DNA from: Strix aluco | Taxonomy: Eukaryota; Chordata; Aves; Strigiformes; Strigidae | Length of the DNA stretch: 64,000 nt | Direction of reading: 5' to 3' | Assembly (NCBI RefSeq): GCF_031877795.1 | Contig: NC_133971.1 | Coordinates: 17,012,825-17,076,824, forward strand | In this document: in pieces, positions 1 to 12,100 of the stretch | How positions within the stretch are numbered: position 1 is the first letter of the stretch | Layout: every line of letters starts with the position of its first letter | Position numbers and translations under genes: made by a program | Notes under the pieces: generated by a model | The model's input: only the letters and a program-made list of their open reading frames with translations | Told to the model about the DNA's origin: nothing | Databases searched by the model: none

Positions 1-157
1 GCAATGTGATGTTAGAAGGGGATGTTTCTACAAATTCTGAGATGAACTCAATACATACAAGGCAGTGTTCCCAAAAAAAGTCCTTGGAAGCAGGAGGCTA
101 TGAAAATGAAAAGGGATTGTCAGATGTCTTGAAACAGGTTTCAGATTTCAGTACACG
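1..157 (+). CDS. BDP1: BDP1 exon a (5' cut by window edge)
   Basis: Open from base 3 in the frame set by the next exon. It ends at donor ACG|GTAAGG in phase 2, so the last codon (CG+G, Arg) is completed at 880. The residues are Ser/Glu/Lys-rich and end in [13 protein letters not shown]. The acceptor side is outside the window. Confidence 0.9.
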
Positions 158-3100
158 GTAAGGTTATTTTTTTAAATGGAGAGAAGGGATGATTCAAAAC
201 CATCAATATCTCTAGCTATTCTACACTTCTACGTTCAACTCCAGCATTAATAAGAAGTCTTATATCTATAATGAAATGTTTAATCAAGACAATACTAGAC
301 TTATACAAACAAAACCCCAAGAGCTTGAAAGCACTAAATTTATATGCTGTTGGATGTTAATTTGATCTTTAGACTCTGAGCCCAGTTTTCAAATAAATAC
401 ATTTTTCTGATGCTCAGTTCCTGTGGTTATCTTCTCCATGTTGTTCCCAACAGTGCATCCATATATGCTCATGTAAATCCTTGAGTATAGGGTTTGGTTT
501 TCTGTTAAAGTGTCCTTTAAAAAAAAACAACTGCACTGTAAATCTTCTGGATAGTTTTAAACATGATTAGACAGAGGCATTTGTAAAATGTTTATATTTC
601 TCACAAAGTGTGACTGGAAGTTGGAGTTCTGAAATGGCACCTTTTTTTAACTTCTCTTTGCTCACCTGTTTATAAGGTACACAGATTTTTAGTGATGATC
701 AATGTGCTTTTATTGGATCTTTTTTCACAATGTCAGTAACTCTGTTATTGCTCTTAAGAAGGCTAAGGATTTTTATACTTGGCTACTGTATTGGAGAGCT
801 ACATACAAGTATGTCATGCATGATTTGGAGGACCACTGTTGTCCCATGCCTTTGATTGTTCCTTTATTTGTTTTTGTAGGGAGTCTGATCCTCAAAAGGA
901 AGAGGAGAAAACTGTTGTATCATCATCTCCATCTCGACTGCTCAGGAGTCGATTCCAGAGACCCAAGCCAAATTTAAGAATGACAACTAATAGAAAGGAA
1001 GTGCTGGATGTAAACAATAAAGGTGTATCACAGAAAGATACCAACAAGGAAGAAAGTTTGACACAGCATGACAGTGAATGTAGCATCCTTCATGATACAG
1101 ACGTGAGGCACTTTTTTCTTTAGTTATATTTGAGCTTTTGGGTTTGTGAAATGACATACTGATGTTTTAGAAACTACAAAGTTAATCTTTTTTGAAATTT
1201 TTTTTTTCAAAAGCTGAAATTTTCTACCTGAAATCTCCTGTTCATATAAGAGCAAAAATTACATCCATTCTGTGTCTCTTATTACATCCATTCTGTGTCT
1301 CTTATTACATCCATTCTGTGTCTCTTACTACATCCATTCTGTGTCTCTTACTACATCCATTCTGTGTCTCTTACTACATCCATTCTGTGTCTCTTACTAC
1401 ATCCATTCTGTGTCTCTTACTACATCCATTCTGTGTCTCTTACTACATCCATTCTGTGTCTCTTACTACATCCATTCTGTGTCTCTTACTACATCCATTC
1501 TGTGTCTCTTACTACATCCATTCTGTGTCTCTTACTACATCCATTCTGTGTCTCTTACTACATCCATTCTGTGTCTCTTACTACATCCATTCTGTGTCTC
1601 TTACTACATCCATTCTGTGTCTCTTACTACATCCATTCTGTGTCTCTTACTACATCCATTCTGTGTCTCTTACTACATCCATTCTGTGTCTCTTACTACA
1701 TCCATTCTGTGTCTCTTACTACATCCATTCTGTGTCTCTTACTACATCCATTCTGTGTCTCTTACTACATCCATTCTGTGTCTCTTACTACATCCATTCT
1801 GTGTCTCTTACTACATCCATTCTGTGTCTCTTACTACATCCATTCTGTGTCTCTTACTACATCCATTCTGTGTCTCTTACTACATCCATTCTGTGTCTCT
1901 TATGTATCCAGATGTGTTTTTTGACCTGAGGTGGCCTTGTAGAATTGATAGTTAAGAAAGAAAAGTATTAATAGACAATGGCAAAGAAGAAATCTAGATT
2001 TCAAGCTACTTTGTTTAAAAGAAACAAATGTGTGTTTGTCCTGGAAAGACTAGGAAATTATTAGCGAGCAGTGTCAGAGGGGTTTTTGCAGGAAACACTT
2101 CAGAGAGTGATTAGTACTGAACTTTGTGGACATCATAATGTCTCCTTTTGGTTTAGCATCATGACCTTTTCTGGTTCTTGTGTTTACATTTTTCAGAAAG
2201 CAGGAAAATGTGAAGTCCTGCAACCATTGGAATCCTTAGGAAAGGAGAAGTCACTTGGCTCTCAACAGGCTTCTGAAAGGCCAAGTTGTAAGTCCTCAGA
2301 GACATTTTCAAGACCAAAGGATGGTGAGCTCAAGTTTTGTCTGCCTGAAATTAACCAAGATGGCAATTCAACTACTAATGCAGGGTAAGGGCTTAGCTAC
2401 TTTTGTTTCTTGACTGTAACAATGAAAGTATTTTAAAAGGAAGTCATTGTGCCAATGGATTGCTAACTGACAAAGAAAATCTAATAAAAGTACTGAACAA
2501 AATCTTAGTTCTCATAGTTTTGACACTTGCAGTACTAAAATTCCAGTTACTTCCATGCCAAGCATTAATGAGCATTCATTCATCATCTGAAACACTAGTT
2601 TAATTTTATGTAAACAGAGGAATACTAATTTGCTTATCAGAGAAACAGTGTGAAAATTGCTTTATAGTAATAAGCAGACAGTAAGTAGGTTAGTTAATTG
2701 TGTTGTAGAAGTAGTTAGGAGACCAGTGCTTTCAAATTTTTGCTTAAAATTTTGTAACTTAAACTCAGCAGAACTTTACCTTTACATGGTTTCTTTTAAA
2801 AACTCAGTTGTTTTTTATATGAAAATATAATGAACCTGTGTTTGTTAATGGCATGCTTTTGTATTAAGTTTCAGATTAATTTTTTTTCTGTCTGACTTAG
2901 CATTGCCAGCAAAAATGCCACTGAAGGAGAAAGTAAACAAACATCTCTTCAACCTGTCCAGTTAGTGCGGAGTAGGTTCCAGAGGTACAAGCCAAACTTG
3001 TTGAGAGCTGTTGGAAAGAAGGAATTACAAATATCAGAAAATGAGAGGGAGAAAAAGCCTGAAGCAGAGCAGTTCTTATTGCAAAAAGATGAGTCTGCCA

Positions 3101-6100
3101 ATACTGTTATCGTAAGTTAATAAATGCTTTGGCTTCAAAAGTGTGGTTCCTAGATGTATGTTCTATTTTATGAAGTTAAATTAGAACATTTAAGTTGCAT
3201 TTCTTGAAGCTGAGACACCATATTAGATGAACATGATTCCCAAACCCTGGTATATTGAGGTGTTGCAGGTATGACATCAGTGAAGTCTACAACTTGTACT
3301 ATTAACCTCATCTGGAAAATCAAGATCTGATTTTGATTGAATTGCATGATAGAAAAAAGGATTATGCACATTTAAGATAAACTCTAGAATAAAAATGTGG
3401 TTTATATTGCAATACATAAAAATTAGCTTTTTTGCTCACCTTTCCTGTTTGGATGAATCAAGTCTGTGTTGAGGAATCTAGTATATAGTATCAAGAGAAG
3501 GAAGGAGATACTTTTTTAATAGCTAAGTTCTTACTACTTTGAGCTCTGACCGACTTCACAACTAGAGTGCCTGACACTCCTCTACTTTGCACAGGTAAAT
3601 TGAGTCATTCACCTACACTGTGTATCCCCACAGATACTTTACTAGGCACTGTAAAACATTGAAATCCTTGGAAGTCATTGTAGTATGACAAACTCTCTAT
3701 AACCCTTCTGTAGGTTGTTTATGAGTCATGTGATGAATGTAGGTATGTCTCTGTAGACTTACCTTAGATCTCAAGCATAGCTAAGCTTTGTAAGAGTGAC
3801 TCATCTTTTTTAGAGTGGTTATAGCTGATTTTGTTCTTGAACGTCTGTAGAGCTAGCTGGGAGTACTTGTGTGATGCATTCTCAGAGAGGAGTACTAGTG
3901 CACTGCATCTGTAGTCTCTCTCTGTGTCACAGTGTCAGGTCAGCCCTACCTGAGATGATTGTATCTGGTTCAGCTTTGGCTATTTTAGACCTGTGGCCTG
4001 TAGACGACCCATGTACATCTGCTGTGTGCTGTGCAAATCTGTAGAACCACAGCAGGTCTGATGATCCTCTGTACTAATAAAGCTGTCAGACCTGAAGTGA
4101 GGGATGTGTTTGAGTGGCTTCTTTGTGGAACCAGAGTGGCAAATACAGAAGTAAAACTAATAAGCCCTTCTGAATCTGAGGTTATGTTACAGTAGCTTGG
4201 GTGTGTCTGTGCAGTGTCCAGTTTTCAAAGATTTTTCCATTTGCCAGAGTATTTTGTTCCCATAGTGCTCCATGTAATAGAGAGTTGATTGAATGCTAAA
4301 TAGGTGTTACCCATAATGCTGAGGTGCATATAGTATTTAAGAGCCTGACTCTAGCCCAGGACTAAGACGACTTATGTTCTTGCTTGCCTATAAATTGATT
4401 TATGTGCACAGGGAGATTACCCTCAATAAATATAAGATGATTCTTTTCTTGGTTCATATTGGGAAAATAGCACAAAGACCAGTAGCTTATACTTTTTAAT
4501 AAAATACATAGTTGTTTTAAAAACTTGCTTGATTCTCTTTTTCTTCATGCTTTTTTTTTTATTGCAAATTAAAGGATGAAAATGAAGCTGTATTGTGTCA
4601 AGCAGATGTATTGAGCGAAGAGGAGCAGGAACCACAAGAGGCACCTCAGGTGCCCTGTATTTCTGAAAACATATTGTGTGAACAAAGCAGGTGAGGTTAG
4701 AGTTTAGCAAAATTGCATTTGAAAAGCTTTCATCTGGTGTGTAATGAGATACCTTTGCAAGTGTGTTTGTTTTGGTTTTTTTTTTTTTTGTTCCTTGTTA
4801 CCTGTCTCCCCAGTGTTTAATTTTCAATGCCTACAGACAGCTTCTTCCTGTGCTTTCAGAGCATATTTTCAGTTGAGCTGAGCTACTTGTCATTGTTTAT
4901 CTGGTATATACTTGATCTGTATGAGCTCATAGATCTTTCTGACCAAGTTTTTATTTTACTTGGTTTGTATATACAGCAATCATACATGTAACAAATACAG
5001 GTTTTGCAAAATGTCAGAGATTTGTCTTTTATTGATCCCGGTGTGCTCTTCTATTTTACTGCTGCTCTTGTTAAAATAAGGTCTTAAGCATGTATTAGAC
5101 TGCAGATACTTTGTTGGTATGGTTACCAGCACAACTTTTTTCTTGATGTTAAAAATCTTGTTATTCCTTCTCACATGTTTACCATAAATGCCCCAAATGA
5201 GAAATATGTATTTGAAAAGATAGTTTTCTTGATTTTAAACAGAACAGTATATCAGTCTCTAACCCTCTTGTATAAGTGTTGATTCAAAACTTAAGGAATG
5301 CAGAATTGCTTTCCACCCACCCCAACCAAAGTCAAGTGACATATTTTTTTGTTTTGTTTTTGTTTGTTTGGTTTGGTTGTTTGCTTTAAATTCACTAGTG
5401 CTGAAAAAAACACTTCCCAAGAAAGCATGCGGAGTGCTCTGAAACCAGGACAATTCATAAGGAATGGATCTATGAGAACTAGACCAAACCTAGAAAGAGC
5501 ATATAGTGAAAAAGAATCTCAAGTGGCACAAAAACTTGCTGCTCCAGTTGAGGAAGAAGCAAATAAAGGAGAGAATCTGCCTGTGGCAGAAGAATCTGAT
5601 GAATGTCTTTACTCAAAAGTGAGAATTCTGTTCAGATATTTCTGACTATACTTTCTGATGCTTTGTTCCACACCAGCTGTTTTTAAGACATCCAAATAAG
5701 CTGTTTTAAATGCATAAATTAATTTTGGACTAGTAAGAATTACATTCTTGTTTGATATTTGTATCCTAATATGAGATCTTCTAAAATTCTGTTAATGACA
5801 CATTGATAATATATAGACTTCTGTTAACAAATCTAAAGTCTTCACGTAAACTTTGAAATTTCAGTCATGTTAATGATACATTGAACCTGCATGCCATATT
5901 TCTGTTGCTGGGTTTCTTCTGTACTCCTTGGTGTTGCTAATGGAAGAGTGTACTGGTTATAGTATCTGTTTTCATTATATAAATAACCTTCTCTAAAGGA
6001 ACAAGGAACAGTCATGGGTGCCATAAAATACTTGAAAGCTTTTAAGGGAAGTTTTGTCTCAGGTTAACATCTTGATTAACTTGCAATGCTTTCTTTTACA

Positions 6101-9100
6101 GGTGATATATTTTGTGCTAATGTTGTTGGGTTTTTTTTTCCCTCAAACCTAAGGATAACATGGAAATATTGTTGTCTGTGGAGAATACGGCCAAGAATGA
6201 CCACCTAGACATAAATCCAAAAAGTATGAAGTCAGAAACATTCTGTTCCTCTAAAAAATCACCTAACTGCCACAGCAAGGGAGAGCAAGAAGATCTATCT
6301 ACAGATGCTGTAGGAAGCATTCAGGATACCATAGAAAGGTAAAGTTCCTTTTGACAAAGTAAAAAAGCTCTTTAAAAACTTTGTGTATTTGTCCAGTTGT
6401 TTTCATACAGCACTTGCTTTTTGAAGTGTAGGCTCTGAGCTGTGCTAGTTGTTACATTCTACATGCTGTGAAGGTCACTAGGTGGCATCCTTAGGTAACA
6501 GAAGAGTTTTTAAGAGAGTTCTCAAGTTTGTTTTCCTTTTTAGAAGATATCTTGCAGGTGAGGGTAGAAGCCAGTAATCAGAGTTTATCTGTCTGCATTT
6601 CTCAGTAATACATTCTTAGGGTACAGTGCACTATGAATGTGGACCATTGGAAGAATGAGCAGTTCCATTTGCACTCACTTATAATTGAGAAGTAGTAGGT
6701 GGAGTAACATAAAATGAACTTGCTGTCCAAGATGTCTTCTGAGTCTCTTCACTTTTTCTTTCCAGCAGAAGTTCATACAGTGATGTGCAATGTCCTGGTT
6801 CTTTGGTTGGAAGTGATGCTTTTAATGTATGTGCAGCATGAGGCAGTCCCATTTACATGTAACAGTTCTGGGTTATGTTATAAGCTACCTTTTTGCTCAA
6901 TCTTAGCTAATAGAGAGCAGCCTCAAATCAATTTACATCTGCTGTTTTCTGAAATTAGTTTCTGATTCCCATCTGTCTCTGAGCCTCTGCTTAAAATCTG
7001 TTCCATGACTTACATTGAAATCATATCCCAGAGTCTTCGTGCTAACATGACAAGGGCCTTACCTTACAGTCTTCTTGGCTTCTGTGATGGTGGAATTTCA
7101 CAGAATCACAGAATGGTTGAGGTTGGAAGGGACCTCTGGAGGTCATCTGGTCCAAGCGCCCTGCTCAAGCAGGGTCACCTAGAACTGGGTGCCCAATACC
7201 ATGTCTAGATGGCTTTTCAATATTGCCAGGGATGGAGACTCCACAGTCTCTTTAGGTTTCATTTTGTGCCCATTGCCTCTTGTCCTGTCACTGGGCACCA
7301 CTAACAAGAGTCTGGCTCCATCTATCTTTACACCTTCCCTTCAGGTATTTATATACATTGAGATTTCCCCACCTGCTCCCACCAAGTCTTCTCTTTCTCC
7401 AGGCTGAACTGTCCCCACTCTTTTCAGCCTTTTATCACAGGAGAGATGCTTCTGTCCCTTCATCTTTGATAGCTCTTTTCTGGACTCCATTCAGTGTGTC
7501 CATGCTTCTCTTGTGGCCAGTTTGGGCTGCTCTGGTACAGTACTCCAGGTGTGGCCTCACCAGCACTGAATAGGCGGTAGAGATCACCTCCCTCAACCTG
7601 CTGGCAATGCTTCTCCTAAGGCAGCTCAGCATACTGTAAGCCTGTTTTGCAGCTGGGGCACATTGCTGGCTCATGTTTATCTTGGTGTCCACCAGGATGT
7701 CCAGGTTCTTTTCTGCAAAGCTGCTTTCCAGCTGGGTGGCCCCCAGTGCCTGGGATTGTTCCTCCCCAGGTGCAGGACTTTGCACTTCCCATTGTTAAAG
7801 TTCAGGAGGTTCCTGTTAGCCAATTTCTTCAGCCTGTCCAGGTCCCTCGGGATAGCAGCATGATGCTCTGGTGTATCAGCCACTCCCAGTTTTGTGTCAT
7901 TTGTGAACTTGCTGAGGGTACAACCTGCCCCATCATCCAGATCATTAACGAAGATGTTGAACAGGATTGGACACAGTACTGACTCCTAGGGTACTCTCCT
8001 AGTTACTGGCTTCCAGCTAAGTTGGTGACACTGATCACCAACCTCTGAGCCTGGCCATTCATTCAGTTTTCAGTGGACTTCCTTGTGTGCTCATCCAGGC
8101 CATACTTCATAAGCTTCCCTGTGAGGATGTTGGGGGAGCGTGTTAGAAGCCTTACTGAAGTCAAGGTAGACGCTACCTACTGCTCTCCCTTCATCTATCG
8201 AACCAATCCTTTCATTGTAAAAAGTTATCAAGTTGATTAAGCATGACTTTCCCATTGTGAATCCATGCTGACTACTCCAAGTTACCTTGTTTTTCGTGTG
8301 TCTGGAAGTGGTTTCCAGGGCTGGTTGTTCCATTACTGTCCCAGGGACCGAGGTGAGGCTGATTGGCCTGTAGTTCCCTGGATCCTCCTTCTTACCTTTT
8401 CCCGAGACAGGATTTTAAAAGTCTAAGATTTCTGTCTTACTGATCTGGATGTGCTTGAACAGATGTAAGAATTTTCATCCTGTTCAAAAGCAGTAGTACC
8501 TTAAGTACTGGAATTAATGAATATAATGTTCCTATGGTTGCTTAATTTGGGGAACCTATGGTAGTATAGCTGAAACTTTCTGTTCTACCTGACATCGTAA
8601 TGTTGCTTTCCTTCCAAGATTTTTCGAAAAGTCATCAGAAAAGTCTGCTACTGGAGAAAAGCAAATTTCTCCCTTTTCGCATTTTTTTACGTTTTCGCAT
8701 TTCTTGGGGGTTTTTTTGTTTGTTTGTTTGTTTTAAATTCACCAACTAAACAAATAAAAATGCAGGACACTTTAGTAGTACTTCCAGGTAGAAATGAACT
8801 TAGTATTTGATAGTAAGCCAGGCTTCTGGAGTGTATTTTGTAGTTCCTGAGAAGTGAAAGTTGAAAAATATTTTTGTAGGTCCAATGATAAATTCTCTTC
8901 TGGAGAAGAAAGTAAACAGAGTGATACAAAACCTTTGCATCAAGTGAGGGAACCCCACTGGAACTCAAAGCCAAACCTAATGAGAGTTACTAGAAAAAGA
9001 GATTATCCTGAAGAAGATGAAAACAGAGAAGAGGACAAGGCTGAGAATAGAAATGCAGAAGAATGTTTGGTGTTAGAAAAAACAGGTGTATCAATGGTAA

Positions 9101-12100
9101 GTGCTGATCACGTAGTTTGAGCCAATTTATACCTCAATTCTTGTGTTTAGATACATAATGGCACAGAAATCCAGTATATGGCTGGCAAAGGTTAATATGA
9201 TTCTTTATTTCGAATAGTGAGGAGAAATTAATGCTGGATAAATGGACTTAAAATCTTAAAAACATACTTAATGTACACTGTTGTCTTAAGGTTTACAGTT
9301 TATATGGTCAGAAGTCTCCATTATCATTAATGCATGTTAACATTGTTACCAATTAATGTCTGTTATTCATTGAACAATGGAAATTAAAGCAGCTGTCTGT
9401 AACATCAGATACTACCTAAAATCCATATAAGTATACTTGTAAGTTGAAATGTAGGTGAACAGAGTTCAGACGTTCTTCTTAAATTAGCTCAACAGGCCTA
9501 ACTTAGCCTAGGCTAATGCCATCTGTCTAAAGTTGCAATACCTGAATCAACTTTGTCTGGTGTTCCTTATTTTCTAGATGGAACGCTACTTTAAGTTAAC
9601 ATGTTTTAGCCAGTATGTTCTGGGATTTGTTTCTGGGTGTGTGTGTGTTTTGAATAATATTTAAATGCTGCCCTGTAAACTATGGTGGTTTTTTCTTCCT
9701 AGTTTGTTCCTAGGGCAGAAAAAATAATTTTCTTTCCCTCAAATTGTTTTTTAAATTAATAGGTAGTTTTAGAAAATGATTCATTTTTCCAGCTTCTGAA
9801 GAGCTGCTGCTCTTGATAAGTTGAGCATGGTCATGGTCTATTAACTAGCAGCAGCATTGGAAACTTAGACATCATAGATAATACCATCTAATGACACTTC
9901 TGCTAGAGGGCCCAAAATTAAAGAAAATGGGGAAAAATGTCCTAAGATGTCTGAGATGATAGCTGAGCATGTTTTCAAGAACCTTAAACATAGTTCTTTA
10001 AATGTTCTTGTCACCAAAACCAGTTAAAAATGTTTGGCGCTTAATACGGTAGCAATATCTCCTCTGTTCAGCAAAACTCTAGTAACACAGTGGAAGCTGC
10101 ATCCTCCTCAGAGGCTACAAGAAGACACAATTTTACAGACTCTGTTGAAGAAACATCTTATAAAAGAATCAGGCAGGATAGTAGACTCCATTCTCCAGAG
10201 ATACCGTCAGAGAGTCAAGTAGAACGAGAAGATGATTCTCAGCTTTCTACCTCTCAGGAAAAGAATTCAGACAATCTCACAAGGTAAAACAACTAATTTT
10301 GGCTTGTAAGCTCAACTGATTGGTTTTAGCTCTTGTTTTAAAAACTAATTATTAGCCAGAGCTCTACAGTATGTGAGTGCGTGCAGGATGTCAGTCCTTG
10401 TGTCTTCCATTTGAACTCTACCACATGCATGCAGATATCCATCCCTATGTCTCTTACCCTGCCTGCACTCTCATAAAATGAACACAGCCAGCACTCCCAG
10501 TGACCCGTCCCAGGGTCCACCTTTGATTTAAACAGGAATTCCTGTTTTAAAGGGGAGGACTTCGAAGTACCCGTATTGGGGGTACAGGGATTGTGGGATT
10601 AACCTAAACAAACTCTGTGCTGGTAGTGTTGTCTGCTGCTATTTGTTTCCTCTCCCCACCAGTTTACCAAGGAGGATGTTTTTGAGGGGAAGTTTGGAAT
10701 CACTTTTGATACCCAGAGTGGTCATGCTCGTTGTTTTGAGGGTGGGAACAGTAAGGAGATGATTATTGAAGAGATTGCTGTCTGAGAAACCAGATCAGAT
10801 AACTAATTACCATCTAGCAGTTCTAGTTTCTAGACATTAGTCTGATCAACTAAAGTATCATAGTTCAGGGCTCCTAGTATAGCTTTAGCAAAAGAGAACT
10901 GTAAATGTTCACATGATGTCAAAAGCATGTGACTCCCATATTCCTCAAAATGAAAATTAATTCATGCTTTTCTAGTCGAAGGACTCTGTATCTTAAATCT
11001 AATTGTGCAGCTTTCCAACACTCTGAAACTGCTTCATTCATATTTACAATCAGTACTTTGTGCATACATGAAGAAATTAGGATTTCTGATTAAATGGTAA
11101 ATAGTATTTTTGTCACTATACGTTAGGCAGTAAATAGATTGTTTTGTTGGTCACAATGATCTGTTTTCATTCATTGAGTTTGATTCAATTTGTGGTACCC
11201 CTTTCTTCGGAATGCCTTGGATTTCACTGTTTTTTAATCGTGTTTTTGTTCTGTATTTTAGAAGGCAGTCCAGAAGGTCATCAAAACGGATAGCACTGCC
11301 AAAACATACCTTGGAGCTAAGAACTGCTGCTTCTTCTGCCTCTGAATGTGAGGCTGATTGCAGTGAGAAGGGGAATCAAAGGCAAGAAGTTAAATTGAGT
11401 GTTACTAGAGGCAAAAGTTTGAAAACTACGCATAAAAAGAAATCTGAGAAGGAGCACAGAAGTTCAAAGATAACCTTGGTGACCCTCCGGGCCTCTCAAG
11501 AGGAGGAGGAGGAGGAGGAGGCAGATGACTTTCAGCCTGATGATGAAGATCAATGCTTTGCACCGGATGAAGTAAACAAAGCTCCAGTGTTTGTTCCTAT
11601 AGGTCTTCGATCTCCAAAGCCTACTCCTGTTCAGATAGAGGAAACCATGGAGGAGGTATCATGTAGCTGGCTTCTGCATGTGTACTTTTGTTACAATTGT
11701 TTAAACAGCTTTTATTATAATTCTATCTCCCAGTACTTGGGTTTTATCCCAATTCATTAAGAATGACATTGAGAGTAGCAGGGATGTTACTTGGCACATA
11801 TACTTGGTTTTGAACAGAATGTGACCTCAGTCTAAGGTCTCGTTATATTTACAAACTATATAGGTCTGCAGGATGCTCACCAGCTTGTTGGGATTGAATG
11901 TAGGCACAGTCTGCTATGCTTACTATGTGTTTTGGGGCCCAAGATGGCACAAATGGAGCATTTCAATTTTACATTTGAATATTAGGAAATATGGGAATAA
12001 GGGAGATGTTTCCGAGTCCCTCTCACGAAGAAACTTCAACAGTGTGATGGACTGACCCTGACCGCAGCCAGGCACACACAGAGCTTCTTGCTCACTCCCA

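Noticed and set aside
1258..1901. CRISPR-like array
   Set aside because: Units are directly adjacent with no spacers, and the genome is a vertebrate one.
1192..1955. Three overlapping + strand ORFs of 209-245 codons with repeats such as [16 protein letters not shown]
   Set aside because: Entirely produced by the 23-bp minisatellite, which has no stop in any + frame. It lies in an intron with no splice support.
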